Shown here: in pieces, positions 1 through 5,709 of the stretch
Numbering within the stretch: position 1 is the stretch's first letter
How the letters are laid out: every line of letters starts with the position of its first letter
Assembly (NCBI GenBank): GCA_002774185.1
Contig: PEZG01000029.1
Coordinates: forward strand, 9,194-14,902
Reading direction: 5' to 3'
Length of the DNA stretch: 5,709 bases
Origin: Candidatus Roizmanbacteria bacterium CG09_land_8_20_14_0_10_41_9
Lineage (GTDB): Bacteria; Patescibacteriota; Microgenomatia; UBA1406; GWC2-37-13
Notes under the pieces: generated by a model
What the model was told of the DNA's origin: nothing
Seen by the model: the letters and a program-made list of their open reading frames with translations, nothing else
The model's database searches: none
Program-made: the position numbers and the translations under genes

Positions 1-1134
1 GGGAGAAAAAAATATCCCAACTCGTTCGTTATCGCGTCCACGATTGAGGGTTTGGGAGGAATTTTTAACGCATTCACCTCAAAAGATCACACAGGATACT
101 GGATAAAATCAACGAACGAACATTTTGAAACAGTGACGGATGTTCTGTCCGATATGGTACTGCATTCAGCGCTGGCAGAAGAAGAAATCGAACGGGAAAA
201 GGGGGTAATTACGGAGGAAATCAATTTATATGAAGATACTCCCTACCGGCGGGTGAACGAACTTTTTGAGGGTTTGCTCTACAAAGGGAATCCTTTGGGA
301 TTTGAAATTGCAGGCACAAAAGATACGGTGAGGACATTTGATCGCGCAACATTCACAAATTACATGGATGCGCTCTATAAACCAGAGAATGCGGTATTGG
401 TGGTGGCGGGGGGACTAAATAAAATTAAGAGTTTAGAATTAAGAATTAAGAATTATATAGATATTATCGAAGAGAAATTCTCAAAGTGGAAGAAAGGGGA
501 AAAGGGGTCGTTTAACCGAGTGGTTGAGAATCAGAAAGAGCCCCAGATTCTTATTAAGAATAAGAAAACCGAGCAGGTGCATTTCTGTTTGGGGTTCCGT
601 GCATTTTCATTTCGCGACAAACGCAAATATGCCCTCAATCTACTTTCCCTTCTTTTGGGTGGGGGAATGTCTTCCCGGCTTTTCATTGAAGTCCGCGAAC
701 GCCGAGGCCTATGTTACTATATTTCAACCGGTCGTGAATTGTATCATGATGTAGGAAATATTGTTACGCAAGCAGGTGTTACGAGCAATCCCGAAAAAGT
801 GAAGGAAGCGATACGGACCATTTTGCAAGAACATAAAAAAATCATTCAAGGAGACGTAAAAATAGAGGAATTAAATCGTGTCAAAGAGCTTCTCAAAGGA
901 AGGCTTCTTCTATCAATGGAAGACTCGTCAAATATAGCCTCATTTTTTGGAACAAAGCTTATCCTGGAGGACAAAATACAAACTCCACAAGATATGATAC
1001 GGGAAATAGAATCGATAAAAGTTGCCGATGTAACACAACTTGCCGGACAAATTTTCCGTCCGGAGAATTTAAATTTAGCTCTCATTGGTAATCTAACACA
1101 AAATGACATTTCATCGAAAGACCTCTTCATTTAA
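1..1134 (+). CDS. M16-family zinc metallopeptidase (processing-peptidase type), 5' end outside window
   Basis: The frame is open from base 1 to the TAA at 1132-1134, giving 377 residues. The TTG at 52 is internal, because the codons before it already read family sequence (KKYPNSF..IASTIEGLGG). The start and the HxxEH zinc/catalytic motif must lie about 40-50 residues upstream, so the full protein would be near the usual 410-430 residues. Visible family marks are NAFTSKDHTGYW (residues 22-33); EREKGVITEEINLYEDTP (64-81), whose glutamate pair E72-E73 should supply the third zinc ligand; and, in the second domain, EQVHFCLGFRAF followed by LGGGMSSRLFIEVRERRGLCYYI (about 219-241), which holds the Arg/Tyr substrate-binding region. 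M16 enzymes cleave peptides inside a clamshell of two related domains; the substrate here is unknown. The interdomain segment contains a 7-bp DNA repeat (422-456). The gene appears intact apart from the window edge. A non-catalytic M16 partner subunit cannot be excluded, because HxxEH is not visible. Confidence 0.93.
   Translation, partial: GRKKYPNSFVIASTIEGLGGIFNAFTSKDHTGYWIKSTNEHFETVTDVLSDMVLHSALAEEEIEREKGVITEEINLYEDTPYRRVNELFEGLLYKGNPLGFEIAGTKDTVRTFDRATFTNYMDALYKPENAVLVVAGGLNKIKSLELRIKNYIDIIEEKFSKWKKGEKGSFNRVVENQKEPQILIKNKKTEQVHFCLGFRAFSFRDKRKYALNLLSLLLGGGMSSRLFIEVRERRGLCYYISTGRELYHDVGNIVTQAGVTSNPEKVKEAIRTILQEHKKIIQGDVKIEELNRVKELLKGRLLLSMEDSSNIASFFGTKLILEDKIQTPQDMIREIESIKVADVTQLAGQIFRPENLNLALIGNLTQNDISSKDLFI
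422..456 (+). repeat. 7-bp tandem repeat, five units, inside the M16 gene
   Basis: Five consecutive heptamers read AAATTAA, GAGTTTA, GAATTAA, GAATTAA, GAATTAT. The last three are nearly identical and the first two degenerate. Three heptamers make 21 bases, so the array can grow in steps of seven codons without breaking the frame. It encodes part of residues 141-154 (KIKSLELRIKNYID), which lies after the first domain's VLVVAGG strand and before the second domain, in a linker that tolerates insertion. The run stands out from the flanking GC-richer codons (GTGGCGGGGGGA just before). Confidence 0.75.
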
Positions 1135-1172
1135 TAATTCATTTACACTTGAATTGTTAGGATAATAAAAAA

Positions 1173-1213
1173 CCTTACTTTCGTATAAACATATTATACG
1201 AATTCCTTACTTT
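1173..1213. repeat. 9-bp direct repeats flanking a hairpin
   Basis: CCTTACTTT occurs at 1173-1181 and again at 1205-1213, 32 bases apart (about three helical turns). The copies bracket the inverted repeat at 1180-1202, overlapping its first two bases. The arrangement could be a protein-binding site, the scar of a small insertion, or chance in a T-rich spacer. Confidence 0.5.
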
Positions 1214-1216
1214 TCC
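1180..1216 (+). terminator. Candidate intrinsic terminator after the M16 gene
   Basis: A perfect 9-bp inverted repeat (TTCGTATAA at 1180-1188, TTATACGAA at 1194-1202) encloses the 5-base loop ACATA. It is followed by a pyrimidine-rich, T-heavy run (TTCCTTACTTTTCC) about 45 bases after the peptidase stop. The position suits transcript termination before the next gene. Against it, the stem has only two G-C pairs and the T tract is interrupted. The same near-palindrome could be an operator, or a bidirectional structure. Confidence 0.4.
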
Positions 1217-1243
1217 CATCTATTTTTGAGCTTTTCCCCATCT
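1210..1243. repeat. Imperfect direct repeat CTTTTCCC(C)ATCT, 21-bp phased
   Basis: CTTTTCCCATCT (1210-1221) recurs as CTTTTCCCCATCT (1231-1243), differing by one extra C. Start-to-start distance is 21 bases, or two helical turns, and the second copy ends 5 bases before the TTGACA box at 1249. That phasing directly upstream of a promoter is what an activator or repressor dimer site would look like. No regulator family is recognisable. Confidence 0.4.
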
Positions 1244-1248
1244 TCCTA

Positions 1249-1277
1249 TTGACATTTTTCCTGAATTACTTTAGTTT
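1249..1277 (+). promoter_or_regulatory. Candidate sigma-70-type promoter for the large surface protein gene
   Basis: A perfect -35 consensus TTGACA (1249-1254) is followed, after 17 bases, by TAGTTT (1272-1277). This hexamer matches TATAAT at its first, second and last positions, which are the most conserved ones. Transcription would start near 1284, leaving a leader of about 40 bases. The leader contains TATTGTAG twice (1278-1285 and 1308-1315). The ribosome-binding sequence before the ATG is weak: only GGGA at 1317-1320, five bases upstream of the start. Confidence 0.45.
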
Positions 1278-1325
1278 TATTGTAGGGACGGGGTTCTATT
1301 ATTATTGTATTGTAGTGGGAAAAAA

Positions 1326-1457
1326 ATGAGTGACGAAGATTCAATAAATTCGCATAATAACAATCTAAATATTAAAAAAACCGGATTTATTTTCCTGTTA
1401 TCATTCTTCCTTGTTCTTTTTTTAACCCATAAAATTTTTCTTAAGCCGGTATCTGCA
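1326..1457 (+). other. N-terminal signal peptide or signal anchor of the surface protein
   Basis: Residues 1-18 are polar (MSDEDSINSHNNNLNIKK), ending in two lysines. The hydrophobic core is TGFIFLLSFFLVLFL (19-33). Then comes HKIFLKP and VSA at 42-44, a plausible signal peptidase I site (VSA|NT). The polar N-region is longer than usual, so an uncleaved membrane anchor facing the cytoplasm with residues 1-18 is the alternative. Confidence 0.75.
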
Positions 1458-4400
1458 AATACGGAAACTATTTCGACGCGAGCGGACTTTGATGTTGGGT
1501 ATTACGAAGGAACCGAGGGGAAAAGTAAGGAAGGAGAACTTCGGTTAAAAGCAAAGGGTTCCTGGGTCCCTCGCGTATGGAGATCGCCGAACCTGCCTCT
1601 TAACGATCAATCTGCGATTGTGAGCGATGGGGAATATATCTACCTTATTCCTGGAACTGACAATGAGTTTTACCGTTATCTCCCTTCCGAAAACCGGTGG
1701 CAGGCTCTGGCAAATGCTCCGCACACTGCCTACCAAGGAGCGGATCTTGTTGTTGTGGGGGATTATGTGTACGCTTCCTTTGGAGGGTTTCAAAAAGCAT
1801 TTAGTAGGTATTCTATCCGCGAAAACACGTGGACCGATATGGCGACGACCCCAGAGCTCATGTCCACCGGAAGTTCGCTCGCGGCGAATTCAGGAGGAAC
1901 GATCATTTATGCACTAAAGGGAGGAACGAATACGGATTTCTGGGCGTATAATATTGTCTCAGGTGAGTGGGAGACAAAAGAAACCACCCCATTGACAGTC
2001 GGAGCAGGCGGAACATTAGTTGAACATGACGGATATCTATACACTCCACGAGGAGGTAATACCGGTGTTTTTTTACAATATGAAATTTCAAGTGGATTAT
2101 GGAGTTCGTTTCCCGGGCCAACCGGAATAACCTTTAATAGCACCAACAATGCGACCGTAGTGGATGATGCGATTTACATAACTCGAGGTTCAAACAAGAC
2201 TACATTCTATCGATACAATATCAGCGGTTCGTGGGATACCCTTCCCTCCCTTCCCTACGGAACACAGTATGCAGGAGTAGTTTACAACACATACGATGAC
2301 TATATTTACATATTCCGCGGAGCAGGAACTTATGATATTTGGAAATACAATTATTCGGGCGCCGGTTCGTATGTGGGCCCGATGAATCTGCACTTTAACC
2401 CCTCTATGTCAACCGATCTTCAGTATTACGATGGGAATATTTATGCCCAGACCAACACCAACATAATGTATCAATACAATCTTGCCGCAGGTACCTGGAA
2501 TACGCTAACAAGCGATACAGCTCCGGCAGCTTTTATTGCTACTCAGGATTTCAAAGGAGTTGTCGCGGGGACGAGCATTTATTATTTTCAAGGATACAAT
2601 GATCGGAGTTTTTGGAAATTTACACCAGATCTTCCAGCCGGTTCCCGATGGGCAACGCTTCCTGACACGCTCGCGACGGTACTATATGGAGCCGGGATGA
2701 CTACGTTGAGTATTGGAGAAACTCAGTATATTTATACAACGCGAGGAGGTGTATCCAATAAATTCTATCGTTTCAACGTTCAAGGAAATACATGGGATGA
2801 TGCTGGAGCCGCAGACCTTCCTAACGACGCAGAGGTTTCAAACGGATCTCAGTTGGTGAGCGATGGCACCTATATCTATCTTCTTACCGGCAACTACACA
2901 AATTCCCTGATGAAATTTGATGCGTCAGTCGGAACTGGAGGAACCTGGACATCACTGGGGATGTTGCCGTTTGCGTCCTATTACGGAACAGAGGCAGAGA
3001 TGCAAAATGGAAAAATATACGTCCAAGCAGGATATTCAAAAGGGGATTTCTGGGAGTATTCTGCGGCAAATGGATGGCGTAGATTGGCAGATCAATCGCT
3101 TACCTATCCATACAATTTAGGTCCCTACCGAGGAGGTTCTCTTACATCAATCGGAGCTGGAACGTTTTATTCAATTCGAGGGTATTTGATAAATAATGTT
3201 TATGATACCCAGATGCAAGTTTATGCGGTGGATGATTCGGATTATATCCCTAGCGGTACATGGATCAGTGATACTATAGATTTGGGTACGGTGACCGCAT
3301 GGGATCCGACAGAATCTCTTAGTATATCGAGTACTACACCCGGAGACTCCAGTATTGCGGTTCGTACCCGTACTAGCATAGATAATTCAACTTGGTCTGC
3401 GTGGGGTTCGGTTGTTGACGGATCCGTCCCTTCCCCGGTCCGTCGGTATATGCAAGTGGAAGTGACATTGAATGCAACCTCCGGTACCGGAGCAAACCAG
3501 ACTCCGATTCTTCATTCAATCTCTATAAATTATACGGGTGATCAAACTAATCCTTCCAACCCTTCAACCGTGAGCGCGGCTTCCCAATCCTCAGGAGGAG
3601 TACCGATCGCAACGGGGAACACCTATAAATATCCTAACCCCTATTTTTCCTGGAGCGGGGCAAGTGATCCTGGAGGATCTATTGCGGGATATTATGTGTA
3701 TTTCGGAGCGAGTTTAACCGGAAATCCTCAAACAGACGGAAGTTATCAAACCGGTTCTACATATATAGTTACTACGCCACTCACAAATGGTCAGAACTAT
3801 TATTTACGTTTGGAAACATTAGATTCTGCCGGTAGGACAAGCGGCGGAACAACAGCTTTTGTGTACGGGTACAATGGGCCGAATGCCGCAGATTCTGTTA
3901 CGGCAACGGAAACTTCCGATTTCGAGAGTGGAACATTGGTTGGGACAACAGCTGTCGGAGGACAACTGAAGCTTCAAGGAAAAGCAGGATACTGGGAGCA
4001 GGAAAAACTGAGTTTGGCACCCGCTGCAGTTTCCTATGGTTCCGCGATTACTTATGATTCCGCGAACAGCCGATTATATGTGCTTCGAGGGAATTCCTCT
4101 GCGCTCTTCGCCTATGATCTGCTGACGGATACCTGGTCTTTGAAGCAGGGTACCGGTACCGGAGCAGATTACGTAGTAAGCTATGGAGACATGTGTGAAG
4201 GAGATGGGGATTCACTCTATGCCTTTAGGGGTGCAAATACGAGCACTTTCTGGAAATATGACATAAGCGATGATCAATGGTATTCAGCTCCTAATACACT
4301 TTCAACGGTGTGGCGTGACTCGGCATTAGTTTATGACGGATCGCAATATATCTATGCGATCCGAGGTTATTCCGTTACGGCAAACAGCGATTTTTACCGC

Positions 4401-5709
4401 TATGATACCGGTGATACGGACAGCTGGGAAGCATTGGATTCCATAAACTTTGGCGGAGTGAATGATCAACAGGACAGTAATGTATATATGGGAGCGGATC
4501 TTGCATATGGGAATGGAAACGTGTATGCAATTCAGGGAAGCAACGGATCTCCCAATTACCGTACTGGTTTTGCAGCGTATGATACAAACACCAATTCTTG
4601 GAGCCAGATGCTGAATCTTCCCGTAGCCCCGTATCAAGGAGCACAGATTGAGTACGATTCCGCAACCGACTCCATCTATTATCTAACGGGAAACGGGAAG
4701 CCCTACTTGTATCAATATAATATTACGGGACAAACATGGACAAAGCTTCCCGATGCTCCAGCAGTATTTTACTGGGGGACCGCAATGAAAAACGTGAATG
4801 GGGTGCTTTATATCATTCGAGGAAATACGACTTCCATGTATAAATACGATATCAGCAAAGCTTCATGGCTTATTCCTAACCGCGGTTTTTTTGGCGACGT
4901 ATACCGAGGGACGACATACCTAAGCTTTACTACAGGCTCGGATATCATAAAAGGATCGGGAAACGAATACTATATGACACGGGGACGTTTTGACAATAGA
5001 TTTTTCAAATACGATTCAGTTAGCGGTGAAAAGGTGCAGCTTGCCGATATGCCGGTTTCCCCTTATACCGGAGCAGAACTCGTATATGCAGGCGATATTA
5101 ATAAAGTTTATGCGACGGCAAATACGTATCAATCAAATCTGTTTGTGTACGATATTCCGACAGATACCTGGAGTACTACCGGTGATTCAACTCCTTATAA
5201 TTCTGCAGCCGGAACAGCAATGGTGTATGACGGCTCACGGTACATGTATTGGACCCAAGGAGGTGCAACGCGGATGTACCAATATGATACGGAGGGAGCT
5301 GCTGGATCGCGGTGGACCCTGATGGCGACGAATGCAATTGCTGCCTTCGGAGCAGGAGGAGACATCTTATACAAAGACGGATACGTTTATGCCCTCCGGG
5401 GAAGAACCACCCTCTCTTTTTACCGGTTTTCTCCGCCAGCACTGGTTGGAGGAACGGGTTTGTGGTCTGATGCCGCAGTTGCGGATCTTCCGGCCGGTGC
5501 AACAATCGGTGCGGATGGATTTCTCATGGACGGGGGAAGTGACTCAAACGGAAATTATATCTACGCGTGTCGTGCAATCAACCTGCCGCTCTGCTATAAA
5601 TATACGGTTGGTTCGGACTCGTGGAGCGCGATTGCAAATGCACCGGCTGCGATTGGCGCAGGAGGAGCCGGAGCATCAGACGGGGCAAGCAAATTTTTAA
5701 TGACATCCG
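1326..5709 (+). CDS. Giant exported kelch-repeat surface protein with discoidin-like and Fn3-like domains, 3' end outside window
   Basis: The frame is open from the ATG at 1326 to the window edge: 1461 residues and no stop. The start is the first ATG after an in-frame TAG at 1272-1274, and it is followed by a signal segment, so it is well supported although its ribosome site is weak. Domain order: signal segment (1-44); D-F-x-x-G linker (53-80); 12 kelch-like units (97-634); discoidin-like sandwich (643-737); Fn3-like domain (741-850); a second linker (864-890); a second run of kelch-like units (905-1461). Composition is rich in Gly, Tyr, Thr, Ser, Asn, Asp and Trp, with only three cysteines (957, 1415, 1423), as expected outside the membrane. 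No catalytic motif is recognisable. The likely role is binding, as an adhesin or other surface structure; this is inferred from architecture only. The C-terminus, and so any membrane or wall anchor, is not visible. Confidence 0.9.
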   Translation, partial: MSDEDSINSHNNNLNIKKTGFIFLLSFFLVLFLTHKIFLKPVSANTETISTRADFDVGYYEGTEGKSKEGELRLKAKGSWVPRVWRSPNLPLNDQSAIVSDGEYIYLIPGTDNEFYRYLPSENRWQALANAPHTAYQGADLVVVGDYVYASFGGFQKAFSRYSIRENTWTDMATTPELMSTGSSLAANSGGTIIYALKGGTNTDFWAYNIVSGEWETKETTPLTVGAGGTLVEHDGYLYTPRGGNTGVFLQYEISSGLWSSFPGPTGITFNSTNNATVVDDAIYITRGSNKTTFYRYNISGSWDTLPSLPYGTQYAGVVYNTYDDYIYIFRGAGTYDIWKYNYSGAGSYVGPMNLHFNPSMSTDLQYYDGNIYAQTNTNIMYQYNLAAGTWNTLTSDTAPAAFIATQDFKGVVAGTSIYYFQGYNDRSFWKFTPDLPAGSRWATLPDTLATVLYGAGMTTLSIGETQYIYTTRGGVSNKFYRFNVQGNTWDDAGAADLPNDAEVSNGSQLVSDGTYIYLLTGNYTNSLMKFDASVGTGGTWTSLGMLPFASYYGTEAEMQNGKIYVQAGYSKGDFWEYSAANGWRRLADQSLTYPYNLGPYRGGSLTSIGAGTFYSIRGYLINNVYDTQMQVYAVDDSDYIPSGTWISDTIDLGTVTAWDPTESLSISSTTPGDSSIAVRTRTSIDNSTWSAWGSVVDGSVPSPVRRYMQVEVTLNATSGTGANQTPILHSISINYTGDQTNPSNPSTVSAASQSSGGVPIATGNTYKYPNPYFSWSGASDPGGSIAGYYVYFGASLTGNPQTDGSYQTGSTYIVTTPLTNGQNYYLRLETLDSAGRTSGGTTAFVYGYNGPNAADSVTATETSDFESGTLVGTTAVGGQLKLQGKAGYWEQEKLSLAPAAVSYGSAITYDSANSRLYVLRGNSSALFAYDLLTDTWSLKQGTGTGADYVVSYGDMCEGDGDSLYAFRGANTSTFWKYDISDDQWYSAPNTLSTVWRDSALVYDGSQYIYAIRGYSVTANSDFYRYDTGDTDSWEALDSINFGGVNDQQDSNVYMGADLAYGNGNVYAIQGSNGSPNYRTGFAAYDTNTNSWSQMLNLPVAPYQGAQIEYDSATDSIYYLTGNGKPYLYQYNITGQTWTKLPDAPAVFYWGTAMKNVNGVLYIIRGNTTSMYKYDISKASWLIPNRGFFGDVYRGTTYLSFTTGSDIIKGSGNEYYMTRGRFDNRFFKYDSVSGEKVQLADMPVSPYTGAELVYAGDINKVYATANTYQSNLFVYDIPTDTWSTTGDSTPYNSAAGTAMVYDGSRYMYWTQGGATRMYQYDTEGAAGSRWTLMATNAIAAFGAGGDILYKDGYVYALRGRTTLSFYRFSPPALVGGTGLWSDAAVADLPAGATIGADGFLMDGGSDSNGNYIYACRAINLPLCYKYTVGSDSWSAIANAPAAIGAGGAGASDGASKFLMTS
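1482..1565 (+). repeat. D-F-x-x-G linker, copy A
   Basis: Residues 53-80 begin ADFDVG and end with GELRLKAKGSW. The pattern DF-x2-G ... G-[EQ]-L-[RK]-L-x(5)-[SY]-W recurs at 864-890, two residues shorter. Short motifs of this kind precede beta domains in many secreted bacterial proteins. Here it is the first structured segment after the signal sequence. Confidence 0.65.
1614..3227 (+). repeat. Kelch-like beta-propeller run A, 12 units
   Basis: Units begin at about residues 97, 139, 184, 229, 276, 316, 363, 411, 457, 508, 554 and 604, a mean period of 46. The common plan is a beta strand ending in [DN]G-x-x-[IV]-Y, three or four residues to a glycine, then F-[YW]-[RK]-[YF], about six residues to a Trp, then L-x-x-x-P-x(3-6)-G-[AT] leading into the next strand. 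Unit 1 (DGEYIYLIPG..EFYRY..NRW) and unit 9 (TQYIYTTRGG..KFYRF..NTW) show it clearly. Unit 7 lacks the central glycine, unit 6 has no obvious closing Trp, and unit 12 is degenerate (QVYAVDD, no Trp), which suits the end of the run. Twelve units would make two six-bladed propellers or another split; the sequence alone does not decide. Confidence 0.8.
3252..3536 (+). other. Discoidin-like (F5/8 C-type) beta-sandwich domain
   Basis: Residues 643-737 run from SGTWISDTIDLG through VRTRTSIDNSTWSAW and RRYMQVEVTLNA to TPILHSISINYTG. The order W-x-S-x-x-I-D-L-G, R-[TS] with W-x-x-W, R-Y-[MI]-Q and TP-x-L-x-S-[IV]-x-I-x-Y is typical of galactose-binding-like sandwiches found next to propellers in secreted proteins. 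Carbohydrate binding is the common role in the family; binding residues cannot be assigned here. Confidence 0.6.
3546..3875 (+). other. Fibronectin-III-like / Ig-like domain
   Basis: Residues 741-850 start TNPSNPSTVSAAS, then FSWSGASDPGGSIAGYYVYFG, PLTNGQNYYLRLETLDSAGR, and end AFVYGYN. The Trp in the B strand, the YYVYFG strand and the L-x-x-G-x-x-Y-Y-L-R-x-x-x-x-D strand are Fn3 hallmarks. In a protein like this it most likely serves as a rigid spacer between the two propeller arrays. Confidence 0.65.
3915..3995 (+). repeat. D-F-x-x-G linker, copy B
   Basis: Residues 864-890 begin SDFESGTLVG and end GGQLKLQGKAGYW, aligning with 53-80. The copy marks the start of the second module and lies about 810 residues after the first, directly before the second kelch-like run. 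Confidence 0.65.
4038..5709 (+). repeat. Kelch-like beta-propeller run B, 11 units plus the start of a twelfth
   Basis: Units begin at about residues 905, 950, 998, 1056, 1105, 1151, 1195, 1249, 1296, 1342, 1398 and 1446, a mean period of 49. They follow the same plan as run A, for example LYVLRGNSSALFAYDLLTDTW (919-939), LYAFRG..FWKYDISDDQW (964-985) and YVYALRGRTTLSFYRF (1353-1368). Several units hold insertions between the glycine and the aromatic strand. Unit 8 lacks the Arg-Gly or Gly-Gly turn (VYATAN), and unit 7 lacks the closing Trp. Unit 11 has a cysteine pair, C1415 and C1423. The run is still going when the window ends. If it matches run A in number, unit 12 is the last. Confidence 0.78.

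Noticed and set aside
846..1130. Reverse-strand open frame opposite the end of the M16 gene
   Set aside because: It is fully antisense to a well-conserved coding region, its translation resembles no family, and no promoter or ribosome site is visible.
52..1134. TTG at 52 as the start of the peptidase
   Set aside because: The same frame is open back to base 1 and already encodes conserved M16 sequence (KKYPNSF, IEGLGG), so the TTG is an internal leucine codon.
1136..1155. Inverted repeat AATTCA / TGAATT just after the peptidase stop as terminator
   Set aside because: The stem is only six AT-rich pairs with an eight-base loop and has no following T tract; the hairpin at 1180-1202 is better.
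1297..1302. TATTAT as a -10 box for the large gene
   Set aside because: It matches the consensus at five of six positions, but no acceptable -35 lies 16-18 bases upstream and it would leave a leader of about 17 bases. TTGACA with TAGTTT at 17-base spacing is preferred, though not certain.
1627..1917. Short open frames on both strands within the large gene (also around 1545-2393, 2884-3120, 4326-4665 and 4990-5700)
   Set aside because: All lie inside the continuous 4.4 kb kelch-repeat frame, their products are low-complexity shadow translations, and none has a family motif.
3480..3491. 12-bp palindrome TCCGGTACCGGA
   Set aside because: It lies within a coding region where Gly-Thr-Gly codons (GGT ACC GGA) produce it; a similar string occurs near 4149-4163 for the same reason.
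1614..5709. CRISPR-like or recent DNA-level tandem array
   Set aside because: The periodicity is at protein level only; unit lengths vary and nucleotide identity between units is low, with no constant repeat or spacer.
1614..5709. Other propeller families (YWTD, NHL, PQQ, WD40) for the repeats
   Set aside because: The order I-Y strand, Gly turn, F-[YW]-[RK]-Y strand, then Trp and a Pro-containing loop matches kelch; YWTD, WD and AxDxxxG-W signatures are absent.

Overview
The window holds two same-strand genes, both cut by its edges, separated by an AT-rich spacer of 191 bases. The first (1-1134) is the C-terminal nine-tenths of an M16-family zinc peptidase of the bacterial processing-peptidase type. 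The second starts at the ATG at 1326 and stays open to the last base without a stop. It therefore encodes at least 1461 residues of an exported, repeat-built surface protein.

The large protein starts with an 18-residue polar segment and a hydrophobic signal segment, then has two copies of one architecture. Each copy opens with a short linker (D-F-x-x-G ... G-x-L-x-L ... W) and continues with a long run of kelch-like beta-propeller units of about 46-49 residues. Copy A has 12 units. Copy B has 11 complete units and the beginning of a twelfth where the window ends. Between the copies lie a discoidin-like beta-sandwich and a fibronectin-III-like domain. About half the units carry Arg-Gly where classical kelch repeats have Gly-Gly, so this is a recognisable sub-style of kelch.

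The spacer (1135-1325) contains a 9-bp perfect hairpin that may terminate the peptidase transcript. It also has two sets of short direct repeats and a TTGACA-type promoter candidate about 75 bases upstream of the large gene. The two genes are therefore probably transcribed separately, and nothing here shows a functional link between them.

The organism looks bacterial: export signal, sigma-70-like promoter and standard stop codon use, with no in-frame TGA in 4.4 kb. A 7-bp tandem repeat (GAATTAA type) inside the peptidase gene, and a very large kelch/discoidin/Fn3 surface protein, fit a Candidate Phyla Radiation (Patescibacteria) or similar uncultivated lineage. That placement is inference from style, not from a marker gene. 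No RNA genes, CRISPR arrays or transposases were seen.
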